52,581 nucleotides of DNA, from the NCBI GenBank assembly GCA_013204555.1, contig JABMNO010000045.1, positions 1 to 52,581 on the forward strand, given 5' to 3'. Of the stretch, positions 1 to 8,803 are shown in pieces. This stretch comes from Chloroflexota bacterium. GTDB taxonomy: Bacteria > Chloroflexota > Dehalococcoidia > Lucifugimonadales > Lucifugimonadaceae. How positions within the stretch are numbered: the stretch's first letter is position 1; every line of letters begins with the position of its first letter. The translations under genes and the position numbers were made by a program. Under the pieces are notes generated by a model that saw nothing but the letters and a program-made list of their open reading frames with translations, was not told the origin of the DNA and made no database searches.

Positions 1-89
1 TAAGCGATAATGAAGCCGCCAAACAACTCAATCAGGCACGCAACAAACTATTCCATGACATAGAAAAAACCCAAACTCCGGCAGCCTGA
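1..89 (+). CDS. C-terminal end of an unidentified protein (partial)
   Basis: The reading frame beginning at base 3 is open from the window edge to a TGA at 87-89. It encodes 28 residues ending in KTQTPAA. The peptide is hydrophilic and looks helical (KQLNQARNKL), typical of a soluble C-terminus. It lies on the same strand as pyruvate kinase, about 200 bases ahead of it. It is too short to assign to a family, and the gene body is outside the window. Confidence 0.45.
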   Translation, partial: SDNEAAKQLNQARNKLFHDIEKTQTPAA

Positions 90-287
90 ACACTCTCACC
101 TAAAACCGCCGTTCAGACTCATCTCTGGATTGGAAACAACTCGAAGCGACTTGACATGAGCGAGGTTTGAGCCCGGTCTGCGGGCCGCGATTGCGGATAA
201 CATGGGTGCTTACCGCCATGGTTCGATCAGCCTTGTTTTTCAATATACCCACGAACATTTGGCAAGTCCGAAAATATTGAGGATCAT

Positions 288-1787
288 TTGCCTTTACTAG
301 TTCCAGAATGCGTGAAATGCCGACCCAAAAGTCGCATCGTCTGCACCCTTGGACCAAGCACCTCCTCCGCCAGGATGATCCAATCTCTGATTGAGGCAGG
401 AATGTCGGTGGCTCGAATAAACACTTCTCACTCCTCGCTATCCTTCCATCGCGAGACGATTGGTATCGTGCGTGAAGTCTCCCAAACAATGGGCGTCCCA
501 ATTGGAATCCTTGCAGACTTGCCTGGGCCCAAATACCGCCTGGATGTTCTGGGCGATGCCGGAATCGAGGCTCCAACAGGCGGCGAAATTCGACTTAGCG
601 GTGATCCCCTCGACTCTCCAGAAGGGGTTCTGACGGTTTTGCCGCCGGGACTTCATAACGATGTACTCCCCGGAGATCCAGTTCTGATCGCAGATGGCGT
701 CGTGGCGCTCGAAGCGGTATCGGTCGAGGGTTCTCAGGTGGTCTGCAAAGTCACCACCGCTGGGCTCATTGAGAGTCGCAAAGCTGTGGCGGTGCCTGCG
801 CGAACATCGACACTGCCGTATCTAACGGTAGATACAGAAGCGGCGTTGAAGTTCGCGGTTGAAGAAGACGTCGACTTTATTGGGCTTTCTTATATCCGAT
901 CAAAAGCCGACGTAGCGGCGGCGCGCGACTACATCAACCAGCGAAATTGCCGCGCCCAGCTAATCGCCAAGATTGAGCTCAAAGAAGCTCTTGATCATCT
1001 TGACGAAATTATCCTGGCTTCTGACGGCCTGATGGTGGCGCGTGGTGATCTTGGCGTTGAGTTGCCAATGGCACAGGTTCCTGGCGCTCAGAAATTGATT
1101 ATTCGCAAATCCAACGAGGCAGGAAAGGCGGTAATTACCGCCACACAGATGCTGGAGTCCATGATCAACTCGCCGGTCCCGACGCGGGCTGAGATAAATG
1201 ATATTCATAACGCAGTTGTTGATGGGTCCGACGCAATAATGCTTTCGGGTGAAACCTCAATTGGCGATCACCCTATCGAAGCCGTGAAGATCATGGCAGA
1301 AGCCGCTCGGGAAGCCGAAAAGTTCATTGATCGCGTTGCCCTTGAATCGCGTTGGGCGTCGCTTGAGAAGTCAGTAGACAGGGCGATCGCCTATACAGCC
1401 TGCTGGACTTCCGCCAATCAGAGGGCGAAAGCCATTATTGCGTTCACTGAGAGCGGTAGAACGGCGGAAAGAGTTTCATCATTCCGTCCGGAAGCGCCCA
1501 TTCTTGCATTGCACCACCAGCCAGCAGCCGCCCGGCGGCTGGCTCTCCGATGGGGAGTAATTCCAATTCAGGTTGACTCATACAACAGCATTCAGTGGCT
1601 GTTCCACCAGGGCTCAGAAATAGTTCTCGAAAATGGATATGCAGGCAAAGGCGACTGCGTAGTCGCGGTGGCTGGTATGCCCGTGGGCGCATCTGGATCT
1701 ACCAACCTTGTCAGAGTCATCAATCTTCCCGAGCCAGAGCCTAGATTTGGCCTCGACGTGTTCGACGGCATCGTCAGGCAAGATTAG
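288..1787 (+). CDS. pyk: Pyruvate kinase
   Basis: Catalyses the last step of glycolysis, phosphoenolpyruvate plus ADP to pyruvate plus ATP, in the cytosol. The 499-residue product has the family order: an N-terminal barrel strand (SRIVCTLGPST), the B domain, the catalytic signature around IAKIELKEALDHLDEI, the metal-binding MVARGDLGVELP, ITATQMLESM and IMLSGETSIG, then the regulatory C-terminal domain. Length is slightly above the usual 470-480. The start is a TTG with GAGG five bases upstream; no ATG lies nearby in frame. The gene is monocistronic, and its stop overlaps by four bases the end of the convergent DUF4129 gene. Confidence 0.96.
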   Translation: MPLLVPECVKCRPKSRIVCTLGPSTSSARMIQSLIEAGMSVARINTSHSSLSFHRETIGIVREVSQTMGVPIGILADLPGPKYRLDVLGDAGIEAPTGGEIRLSGDPLDSPEGVLTVLPPGLHNDVLPGDPVLIADGVVALEAVSVEGSQVVCKVTTAGLIESRKAVAVPARTSTLPYLTVDTEAALKFAVEEDVDFIGLSYIRSKADVAAARDYINQRNCRAQLIAKIELKEALDHLDEIILASDGLMVARGDLGVELPMAQVPGAQKLIIRKSNEAGKAVITATQMLESMINSPVPTRAEINDIHNAVVDGSDAIMLSGETSIGDHPIEAVKIMAEAAREAEKFIDRVALESRWASLEKSVDRAIAYTACWTSANQRAKAIIAFTESGRTAERVSSFRPEAPILALHHQPAAARRLALRWGVIPIQVDSYNSIQWLFHQGSEIVLENGYAGKGDCVVAVAGMPVGASGSTNLVRVINLPEPEPRFGLDVFDGIVRQD

Positions 1788-3211
1788 TCTCCGGACGAAA
1801 CCACCTCATCGAGGCCTGTCGATAGCGTGCTCAGCAACGCCTCCCCGGTAGGCTCGTGACCGTAGCAGGCGGCTTCAAATCGTCGTGTGATCTGGCCTAC
1901 CTCAACTCCCGGAAGTGCCGTAACCAGCCTTCCTTCTAATTCGGCCGGCGTCAGGTGAGACTCCAGCATCGCGCCACGGTTCACTCCAACCGTGAGCAGT
2001 CTGAAGTAAAGCATGAACACCTCAGAAATCCCGGGTTGATCCGCTGGATACCGTAATCCCACACCGTCATCGCCGCTCCGTTTCAAGAACCCGGGAATTA
2101 GTCTGCCCAGAAGATTGGCAAAGTCGCTTCTAGCGTCGGCGTCGCCTCGAATTGATTCACGATCTGAATCCGATTCAGATTCATCCTCATTTACCAGCCG
2201 TTGGAAGCTCTTAACCAGTATCCAGAGGACGAGCAGCAGCAACAATATCCCGACTGGCCAAACCAGGATTTCGACAATGCTGTGGAGCAGGCTGTCTCCC
2301 ACCTCCTCCACCATCTGAACACCATCGGTGAGTTCTCTTGCTTCTGGACTCCCGCCTGCAGGGATTGCTTCACCCTTCTGGATCGGCTTTCCGAACAGGT
2401 CGATGATCCACTGCGTTAGCCAGAAGAAGGCGGTCACAGGAGGTGTGAGTATGATCTCCATAATCCAGATCAGGCCGTCCCTGATGGCGACGAGGACGCT
2501 GACGACTATGCCTAGCGGTCCGCTGCCAAACGCCGCGCCAAGCACGCCCAGCGCCACACCGACAGCGATCACGCCGCCCACCACAGCGAAGATCACACGG
2601 CCCCAGATCGCACTTGCAGCGTCCCAGGCGCCTTCCTCAGCAACCCGCCCAATGGCCATACCGGCAAGGGATGCGGCAAAGAACGGAAAAATGATGATCC
2701 GTACGCCAATACCGCTATCGGTCGCGAGTTCTGCAATCAGCGCGATCGAGATGGCGGCGATTCCAATTCGGAACGTCCGATGGAGCGTCTCCCAGGCTTC
2801 CCCGGAGACTACGAGGGTAATTCCTCTTCGCCAGAGGAAGATCGCGATAAAGAATCCTCCAATGACACCGAGTATCTCCGTTTGACCATAGTCGCCCGAT
2901 AGCAACTGGATAAACCACAGAGCGTCAAACGTCGATGAGCCTTCGCCCGCCCTAAATGCCATCGCTCCGTACAGCACTATCAGACCAAATACGCCCTGAA
3001 GCAACGCTAGCGTCACCACGTCCCCACCCATATCACCGGCCAACCATGTGGCGAACATTGCCAGCACGAGCACAGAAAAAACGACCGCCCATGGCAACGG
3101 TGAGCCACCCTGCTGCAGCACCGCGCCAATCATGGCTGCAGCGGCGAATATCCATGCGGACTCCGCAACTGCGAGCGCAGCATAAAGAAGCTGCCCGCGG
3201 CTAAACGTCAT
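1784..3211 (-). CDS. Multi-pass membrane protein with C-terminal DUF4129
   Basis: A 475-residue protein with about seven to nine hydrophobic segments in the first 340 residues. A highly acidic linker (NEDESESDSDRESIRGD) follows, then a C-terminal soluble region matching DUF4129: a helix FMLYFRLLTVGVNRG, LTPAELEGRL and RRFEAACYG. DUF4129 often forms the tail of transglutaminase-like membrane proteins, but no transglutaminase core is present here. It is the last gene of a leftward group, overlapping the DUF58 gene by 11 bases. MoxR-DUF58-DUF4129 groups are thought to act in envelope or secreted-protein maturation; the exact role is unknown. Confidence 0.85.
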   Translation of the reverse strand: MTFSRGQLLYAALAVAESAWIFAAAAMIGAVLQQGGSPLPWAVVFSVLVLAMFATWLAGDMGGDVVTLALLQGVFGLIVLYGAMAFRAGEGSSTFDALWFIQLLSGDYGQTEILGVIGGFFIAIFLWRRGITLVVSGEAWETLHRTFRIGIAAISIALIAELATDSGIGVRIIIFPFFAASLAGMAIGRVAEEGAWDAASAIWGRVIFAVVGGVIAVGVALGVLGAAFGSGPLGIVVSVLVAIRDGLIWIMEIILTPPVTAFFWLTQWIIDLFGKPIQKGEAIPAGGSPEARELTDGVQMVEEVGDSLLHSIVEILVWPVGILLLLLVLWILVKSFQRLVNEDESESDSDRESIRGDADARSDFANLLGRLIPGFLKRSGDDGVGLRYPADQPGISEVFMLYFRLLTVGVNRGAMLESHLTPAELEGRLVTALPGVEVGQITRRFEAACYGHEPTGEALLSTLSTGLDEVVSSGD

Positions 3212-4550
3212 AGTCGTCCCCGGTGCGTGCCAGTTCGGCTACCTCAAAGCGAGCCCCTTCGCTTCGAATATCGACGGTGGCGGCCCACACATCAGGATCG
3301 CCATCGCCTACGTATATTCCAACGGTTGGATGTCCATCACGCTTGAGTCTCTCAAGTTCCAGCACCAATGGCTCTGACATCACCGCCGAGATCGCCACAA
3401 CCGTGGAGCCGAATGGAATCGCCTCTGGAGACCGTGCTATTACATCGGTAAGAGATTTCACGACGACGGGGCGAACCATCGCCAACGCCTCCAACAAAAT
3501 GGGGAGTTGCCGGGGGTCTGCCCCCGGTTTGATGACCATCTGTCCGGAGCCTGCCAGCGGAACTCCATTGGACACCAGTCCAATCCTGAATCCAAACTCG
3601 TCGCCCTTGGTAACGATTGAAGCCGCCGCAGTGATTGCCCGTTCGAGTTTGACAGAGTTAAACCCCTCCCACGGCTTCGATGAAGTCGTCGCATCGAGGA
3701 GAACAATCATGTACTGATCAACGGTATGGTCGTACGTCCGCACATGCGGTGTGCGGAGCCGGGCGGTAATCTTCCAGTCAATTCGTCTTATCGGGTCGCC
3801 TGCGATGTACTCCCGCACGCCAGAGGGGCGGTTCGTGTCCTCGTACATTCGGCGACGGCTAGGCGCATCTCCCATTGGACGGCCTGACGGGAAGTTGAAG
3901 TCGTCAAGCGGCACAACGTTTGGGTAAATAACGATCGCCTCTGAAGTTCGCAGACTCAGGCGAGATCTAAACAGCCCAAAGAGGTCGCCTGCTTCCATCT
4001 GGCCGGGACCAAGCTGAACGTAGCCGCGCTTGACTGCCCTGACCTTGAATCGGTGCCTGACCCGTTCGTACCAGCCGACGCTTAGCGAGTCTTCCAGGCG
4101 CATCGAGTCAGAGCGCTCTGTCCGCGTTGTTTTCGCGTTCAGCGCCTCAAGTTCTATGGGAATCTCATCCCTGATCTTGAGCCAGGGAATTGGAAGAGGC
4201 TTCTTGTTTTCCAGCGTGAGAGTGAGTTCTGTAATTTCGCCTGGAAAGAGATATCGCCGCTCCACGGTTCGGGTGAAGTACAGCTCCTCCAGTGCCAGAC
4301 GCGCCCATACGCGGGCGCCAATTGCGATCACTCCGGTCATGACTGTCACGGCGATGATCCATGGCTGTCCCGCCACAATCCCAACGACCAGCACCGTCAC
4401 CAGGAGGATGATCCAGAGTTCGCCCATAATCTCGGCAAGAACATCGCGCCTGCCCGCGGACATCTGGATCTGGGACGCCCAACCGCGATCAACCCTTGCA
4501 GCGTCTAACGCTGAGTCTCGGGCAATATCCGTTCTGACCTTTCGATTCAT
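3201..4550 (-). CDS. DUF58 domain protein (MoxR partner)
   Basis: A 449-residue protein with two adjacent hydrophobic helices near residues 48-80, then a large soluble part. The DUF58 signature is clear: VREYIAGDPIRRIDWKITAR followed by VRTYDHTVDQYMIVLLDAT, which resembles the start of a von Willebrand A fold with a DxT motif. DUF58 proteins occur next to MoxR AAA ATPases, which are believed to remodel or activate them. The start is an ATG 30 bases after the moxR stop, and the stop lies inside the following DUF4129 gene, so translation is probably coupled. Confidence 0.9.
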   Translation of the reverse strand: MNRKVRTDIARDSALDAARVDRGWASQIQMSAGRRDVLAEIMGELWIILLVTVLVVGIVAGQPWIIAVTVMTGVIAIGARVWARLALEELYFTRTVERRYLFPGEITELTLTLENKKPLPIPWLKIRDEIPIELEALNAKTTRTERSDSMRLEDSLSVGWYERVRHRFKVRAVKRGYVQLGPGQMEAGDLFGLFRSRLSLRTSEAIVIYPNVVPLDDFNFPSGRPMGDAPSRRRMYEDTNRPSGVREYIAGDPIRRIDWKITARLRTPHVRTYDHTVDQYMIVLLDATTSSKPWEGFNSVKLERAITAAASIVTKGDEFGFRIGLVSNGVPLAGSGQMVIKPGADPRQLPILLEALAMVRPVVVKSLTDVIARSPEAIPFGSTVVAISAVMSEPLVLELERLKRDGHPTVGIYVGDGDPDVWAATVDIRSEGARFEVAELARTGDDYDV

Positions 4551-4580
4551 CGTCGAATTAGCCCTATCGCCGGCGGTGGG

Positions 4581-5591
4581 CTATCTCTCAATTGGGACCG
4601 GCACGCCCCGCATACAGTCCTGGAGAATCGCGTCCGCTCCACGACCCCGAAGGCGAGCCTGGGAGCTGGGTATGAGCCGATGTGAGAGCACAGGAGGGAT
4701 CATCGCTTTGATATCGTCCGGGACCACGTATTGACGCCCGGCGATTGCCGCCCATGCCTGGGATGCCCGGTAGAGCGATATCGCTGCCCGCGGACTGGCG
4801 CCCAGTTGAAGCTCCTCCGTGTTTCGCGTCGCGTCCACAACCTGCAACAGATAGGTCCTGAGCGTGTCGTCCACGCGGACCTCCGTCACCAGATGCTGCG
4901 CGGCATTCAAATCATCAATATGCATCACCGCGTCGATCACAGGCTCGATCATCGGGTTGTTAAACCGCAGAAGAATCTCGGATTCCTCCGACTGGGTTGG
5001 GTAGCCCAGTGAGATCCTCAACATGAACCTGTCCAGTTGAGCTTCCGGCAGCGGGAAAGTGCCTTCCATCTCGATAGGATTCAGCGTAGCCAGCACGATA
5101 AACGGATCAGGGAGACTTCGGGTCTCCCCATCAATAGTGACTTGCCGTTCCTGCATCGCTTCCAGCAGAGCGGTCTGCGTGCGCGGTGTTGCACGATTAA
5201 TCTCATCGGCGAGCAGAACCTGCGCAAATATCGGACCGGGCCGGAAATCGAACCCACCGGCCTGCATGTTAAGAACGTTGCCTCCCAACACGTCTCCAGG
5301 CATCAAATCTGGGGTGAACTGAATACGCCGAAATTCGCAGTCAAGGGAAGCGGATAGCGCCTTGGCCATGGTGGTTTTGCCAATGCCGGGGACATCTTCA
5401 ATCAACGCGTGTCCACGGCAAAGCAGTGCGACAAGCGCGAGGTCAATCGCCTGATCTTTACCAACTACAACCTTCTGAACATTGGCTTTGATCCGTTCCG
5501 CCACCGTCCGCAGGTTTTCGAGGCCTTCGGTGGACGCCTCGTCGGACGCTCCAGGAACGCTCGGCGACGCAGGGATATTTTCTGATGTCAA
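4581..5591 (-). CDS. MoxR-family AAA ATPase
   Basis: A 336-residue AAA_3 ATPase. The Walker A is GIGKTTMA at about residue 70, Walker B is LLADEINRA, sensor 1 lies in FIVLATLNP and the arginine-finger region is PEAQLDRFML. The C-terminal lid (SPRAAISLYRASQAWAA) is typical of MoxR. These are chaperone-like ATPases acting on a partner with a VWA or DUF58 domain, here the next gene. The best start is TTG with a GAGG about 11 bases upstream, a rather long spacing. It lies 57 bases after the FAH gene stop and probably in the same transcript. Confidence 0.92.
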   Translation of the reverse strand: MTSENIPASPSVPGASDEASTEGLENLRTVAERIKANVQKVVVGKDQAIDLALVALLCRGHALIEDVPGIGKTTMAKALSASLDCEFRRIQFTPDLMPGDVLGGNVLNMQAGGFDFRPGPIFAQVLLADEINRATPRTQTALLEAMQERQVTIDGETRSLPDPFIVLATLNPIEMEGTFPLPEAQLDRFMLRISLGYPTQSEESEILLRFNNPMIEPVIDAVMHIDDLNAAQHLVTEVRVDDTLRTYLLQVVDATRNTEELQLGASPRAAISLYRASQAWAAIAGRQYVVPDDIKAMIPPVLSHRLIPSSQARLRGRGADAILQDCMRGVPVPIER

Positions 5592-5648
5592 AAGGACGTG
5601 TGCCTCAATGTGAACTCCCGGGTTCTGATCGGTGCGGGTGACTGCCGT

Positions 5649-6557
5649 CTAAACGACGATCACTGGATTAGTCAGTCTTCCAATCTTTTCTATCTCAATA
5701 GATACGACGTCTCCGCCAGCGAGAGTGAATTCAGGCGGCGGGATTACGCCCGTCCCGGTCAGCACAGTGGTGCCGTCTGGAACCGGGTTATGACGTTGAA
5801 GCCAGTCCGCCAGATAATCGCAATCTCGAATCATCTCGCTTGTAGATGTGGTGCCGTTGAAGGCCTCCACCCCATCACGCTCGATTATTAGCCTCACCGC
5901 GAGGGCCTGTGGATCGCCCACCGTCTCGCGAGTCACAAAACACGGGCCAATGGAGCACGAGCGGTCATACACCTTCGCCTGAGGGAGGTATAGCGGATTG
6001 ATTCCTTCAATAGTGCGGCTGCTCATATCGTTTCCGACGGTGAATCCGGCCACCGCTCCATCAAATAGCACGAACGCCAGTTCTGGTTCCGGGACATCCC
6101 AATCTGAGTCAGCCCTAATTCCAACTTCATCGAACGGTGCGGAAACCCTGTCTGACGTGGCCTTGAAAAAGATTTCTGGTCGGTCGGCGGTGTAGACCTT
6201 GGCATAAACGTCCGGGGTGTCACTCTCCGCCTGGCGCTCGCGCATGGAGTCTGCGTACGTCACACCAACTGCCCACACTTCTGGCGGAACCAGCGGCAGG
6301 CCATACGTGACCGGTCCACTTCCGTTCGCGGTAGCCTCCTCGACGTCCAACAGGGATATCGTTGTACCGCCAGATGATCGATCTATGATCGACCGGGCCA
6401 CATGATCAATATCCGTTCCCATCATTGAGGCGGTCCTGAGCAGTTCAAGCACGCCCGTCGCATGAGGTGAGATAGCGGTCAGGTCTACAAGCGTGTCTTG
6501 CGTTGCCTCCACGGCGACATGGCTTCCGCCTCTGATATTCAACTGGAAATAACGCAT
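5649..6557 (-). CDS. Fumarylacetoacetate hydrolase-family protein
   Basis: A 302-residue member of the FAH superfamily, divalent-metal enzymes that cleave or dehydrate beta-diketo or 2-keto-3-deoxy acids. Active-site segments seen are the metal-binding DVPEPELAFVL, the conserved VGNDMSSRTIEG, and LPQAKVYDRSCSIGP. The combination of RPEIFFKATSDRV with NPLYLPQAKVYD resembles the branch containing 2-dehydro-3-deoxy-D-arabinonate dehydratase, so sugar-acid catabolism is more likely than tyrosine degradation. Substrate is not determined by the sequence. The start is ATG. The moxR group follows on the same strand. Confidence 0.88.
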   Translation of the reverse strand: MRYFQLNIRGGSHVAVEATQDTLVDLTAISPHATGVLELLRTASMMGTDIDHVARSIIDRSSGGTTISLLDVEEATANGSGPVTYGLPLVPPEVWAVGVTYADSMRERQAESDTPDVYAKVYTADRPEIFFKATSDRVSAPFDEVGIRADSDWDVPEPELAFVLFDGAVAGFTVGNDMSSRTIEGINPLYLPQAKVYDRSCSIGPCFVTRETVGDPQALAVRLIIERDGVEAFNGTTSTSEMIRDCDYLADWLQRHNPVPDGTTVLTGTGVIPPPEFTLAGGDVVSIEIEKIGRLTNPVIVV

Positions 6558-6722
6558 TGGGTTCCCTTCATTTGATATCTGCGAGGGTGGGATGCTAAAC
6601 CCGACTCTCCATGTGAGTCAAAACAGCGAGCAGGTACTTACCTCACGCCCGCCACAACGGTAGCCTTTAAATATCCACGATAGACCATCCATTCCAGTGG
6701 CATTTCTCGTACTACTGGGGAA

Positions 6723-6743
6723 GGGCAGGTTTGAAACCTGCCC
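6723..6743. repeat. REP-like palindrome, copy 1
   Basis: A perfect 10-bp inverted repeat, GGGCAGGTTT and AAACCTGCCC, around a single G. It is flanked by a second inverted pair, CCAGTGG at 6694-6700 and CCACTGG at 6747-6753. A close copy lies at 39154-39176. The inner palindrome contains the TTG that is the only normal in-frame start of npdG. Short dispersed palindromes of this kind are common in bacterial genomes; function is unknown. Confidence 0.75.
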
Positions 6744-7435
6744 ACACCACTGGACAACAGAATCAGGAACTCAAAATAAACATCGGAGTCGTTGGGGGAA
6801 CAGGTGCTGAAGGTGTTGGACTTGCGGTGCGATTTGCCGCCGCTGGACACAACGTCTTCATCGGATCGCGTTCGGAAGATCGCGCGATTGTGGCGGCAGA
6901 TGAGGCGACCGCCGCATTAGAGGTAGCGACATCCGTCGGCTCCATTAGCGGTGGACTCAATAGCGCTGCCTGTGAGATGGGGGAGGTCATTATTCTCTCA
7001 GTGCCATACGCCGGACAATCGGACACCCTTGAGGCAATACGACCGCAACTCGCCGGAAAAATCGTCGTCAACGTAATTGCGCCATTGCGGTTCTCGAAAG
7101 GAGAGGCGTTTGCCGCTCCTCCAGCAGAAGGTTCGGCGGCCGAAGAGGCGGCCAAACTGTGCCCTGAGGCCCGCTGGGTTGCCGGGTTCCACACGCTTCC
7201 GGCTGGAGAACTAAAGAATCCGAACACGAGCTTTGAGGCCGATGCTTTGATCTGCGGTGATGATGCCGAGGCCAAGTCAGTGATCCTTGAGCTGGCCGAC
7301 CAGATGACGGGGTTGCGCGGAATGGACGCCGGACGACTTAGCTCAGCCAGATATCTTGAGGGAGCCACCGCCCTGCTTATCAATATGAACAAGCTACACA
7401 GAACGCACTTCTCCGTGCGGATTACGGGGATCTAA
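6731..7435 (+). CDS. npdG: NADPH-dependent F420 reductase
   Basis: Transfers hydride between NADPH and coenzyme F420 in the cytosol, supplying reduced F420. The Rossmann nucleotide site is KINIGVVGGTGAEGVGLA, followed by FIGSRSEDRA, VIILSVPYAGQ and the conserved ending GATALLINMN. The conserved domain begins about 15 residues into the frame, yet the only standard start codon after the upstream stop is the TTG at 6731, inside a palindrome. Either a short extra N-terminus is made or an unusual codon is used. The next gene begins on the base after its stop. A Ddn-like F420-binding protein at 51129-51566 supports F420 use by this organism. Confidence 0.92.
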   Translation: MKPAHTTGQQNQELKINIGVVGGTGAEGVGLAVRFAAAGHNVFIGSRSEDRAIVAADEATAALEVATSVGSISGGLNSAACEMGEVIILSVPYAGQSDTLEAIRPQLAGKIVVNVIAPLRFSKGEAFAAPPAEGSAAEEAAKLCPEARWVAGFHTLPAGELKNPNTSFEADALICGDDAEAKSVILELADQMTGLRGMDAGRLSSARYLEGATALLINMNKLHRTHFSVRITGI

Positions 7436-8803
7436 TTGGTCAATCTTGTATCGGTAGCCCGGATGAGCATCGCGACCGTAGCGCTGGTAATGGCGCTTAC
7501 TCTGGTGTTGAACCTGAACGTAGTGTTCGCAGCAGGTGAAAACCAGTCGGTTTCCGTTCTGCGGAACGAACACGTCATCAACTTCGGTGAAAACATCACA
7601 TTCAATCTGGAAATCTCCAGCCAGAGCGCGCCAATCGCTGAGATTCAGGCGCTATTCAAGCCGGATGGACCACGAGTAGTCAGCTCGTACTCCTATCCTG
7701 AGTTTGTACCAGGCAACCAGGTTGAGGCTACGTTTGAAATACCGACCACGAACGGCGATTTCTTCCCGCCCGGCACGGTGTTCACCGTGAGCTACCTGAT
7801 TGTTGACTCCGAAGGAAACGAGTTCACTACGGATCCCGTGCGGGTTGAGTATCTTGACCCGCAGTTCAATTGGGATAGGCGAACCGAGGATCGGCTGACG
7901 ATCGTTTTCCACGACCGCAGCAGTAGCGATATCGACCGGCTATTCGAAGCGGCATCGAAACGCATGCCTGAGATAGCTGAGGTGTTCACCCTGGAGTCTG
8001 AGCGCGAGTTCAAAGCGGTCATAGTCAACTCTGGCCAGGAAGCCAACTCCGCTTTCCCACGTACAACTGAGGCCGCCCGGGCGGGCCACACATTCGTAGG
8101 ATTCGCATTCGATGAGTACGATCAGTTCGTACTCTGGGGGGTGAACAAAGACTCGTTCGTTCACGAGCTGACACACCTGATGTTCGCAGAGGTCGTGTCG
8201 GCGCCAATCGCCAGTCCTCCAGCGTGGCTCAGTGAGGGTCTGGCCGTCTACTTTGAGAGCGAATCTGGCAAAGCCGGCGACCTTCGGCTCCGAGGCGTCA
8301 GAAACGAAAACGACCTGACGCCCATCCGGAACATGAACCGGGTCCCCGGCCAGAGCAATGACATCACGATCTTCTACGGCAAATCCGGGAGCTTTGTGGA
8401 GTATCTGATCAGTGAGTTTGGGTCGGCCAAAATGACGGACCTCCTGGAACAGGTGAACGCGGGCAAATCTCCAACCGACGCCGTGGGTGTCGCCTATGGC
8501 TTTGAACTGGACAGTCTTGACGCATCGTGGACCGCCAAAAAGTTTGGCGGAGATATACCCGCACTGGTTCCCGTGGTCGTTGATGCTCCAGAAGAACCAA
8601 CAGATAGTGTTGACGAGCCAGTAGGCCGGCCTCAAATCACCATTAGCCCCGTCCCCGCTGCGGAACTGCTGTTCCAGGAACCACCAGCAGAGCCCTCCGC
8701 ATGGGATGACTTTGGTGGCTGGCCGGTAATATTCTTCGGGGCGGGCGGCATTGCCGCTATCGCCTATTTCGGAATGCGCACACTCAAACGCAGAACCATT
8801 TGA
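7436..8803 (+). CDS. Membrane-anchored peptidase MA (gluzincin) family protein
   Basis: A 455-residue probable extracytoplasmic zinc protease. It has an N-terminal signal or anchor helix (VALVMALTLVLNLNVVFA), a beta-rich region at about 30-145, and a metallopeptidase domain with HELTHLMF (His243, Glu244, His247). PAWLSEGLAVYFES follows some 20 residues on and supplies the third ligand Glu. A proline/glutamate-rich stalk leads to a C-terminal membrane helix (VIFFGAGGIAAIAYFGM) and a positive tail. TTG directly abuts the npdG stop; ATG at 7463 is an alternative that keeps the signal helix. Substrates are unknown. Confidence 0.85.
   Translation: MVNLVSVARMSIATVALVMALTLVLNLNVVFAAGENQSVSVLRNEHVINFGENITFNLEISSQSAPIAEIQALFKPDGPRVVSSYSYPEFVPGNQVEATFEIPTTNGDFFPPGTVFTVSYLIVDSEGNEFTTDPVRVEYLDPQFNWDRRTEDRLTIVFHDRSSSDIDRLFEAASKRMPEIAEVFTLESEREFKAVIVNSGQEANSAFPRTTEAARAGHTFVGFAFDEYDQFVLWGVNKDSFVHELTHLMFAEVVSAPIASPPAWLSEGLAVYFESESGKAGDLRLRGVRNENDLTPIRNMNRVPGQSNDITIFYGKSGSFVEYLISEFGSAKMTDLLEQVNAGKSPTDAVGVAYGFELDSLDASWTAKKFGGDIPALVPVVVDAPEEPTDSVDEPVGRPQITISPVPAAELLFQEPPAEPSAWDDFGGWPVIFFGAGGIAAIAYFGMRTLKRRTI

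Noticed and set aside
120..287. Sigma-70 promoter for pyk
   Set aside because: A good TTGACA occurs at about 151, but no acceptable -10 lies 16-18 bases on.
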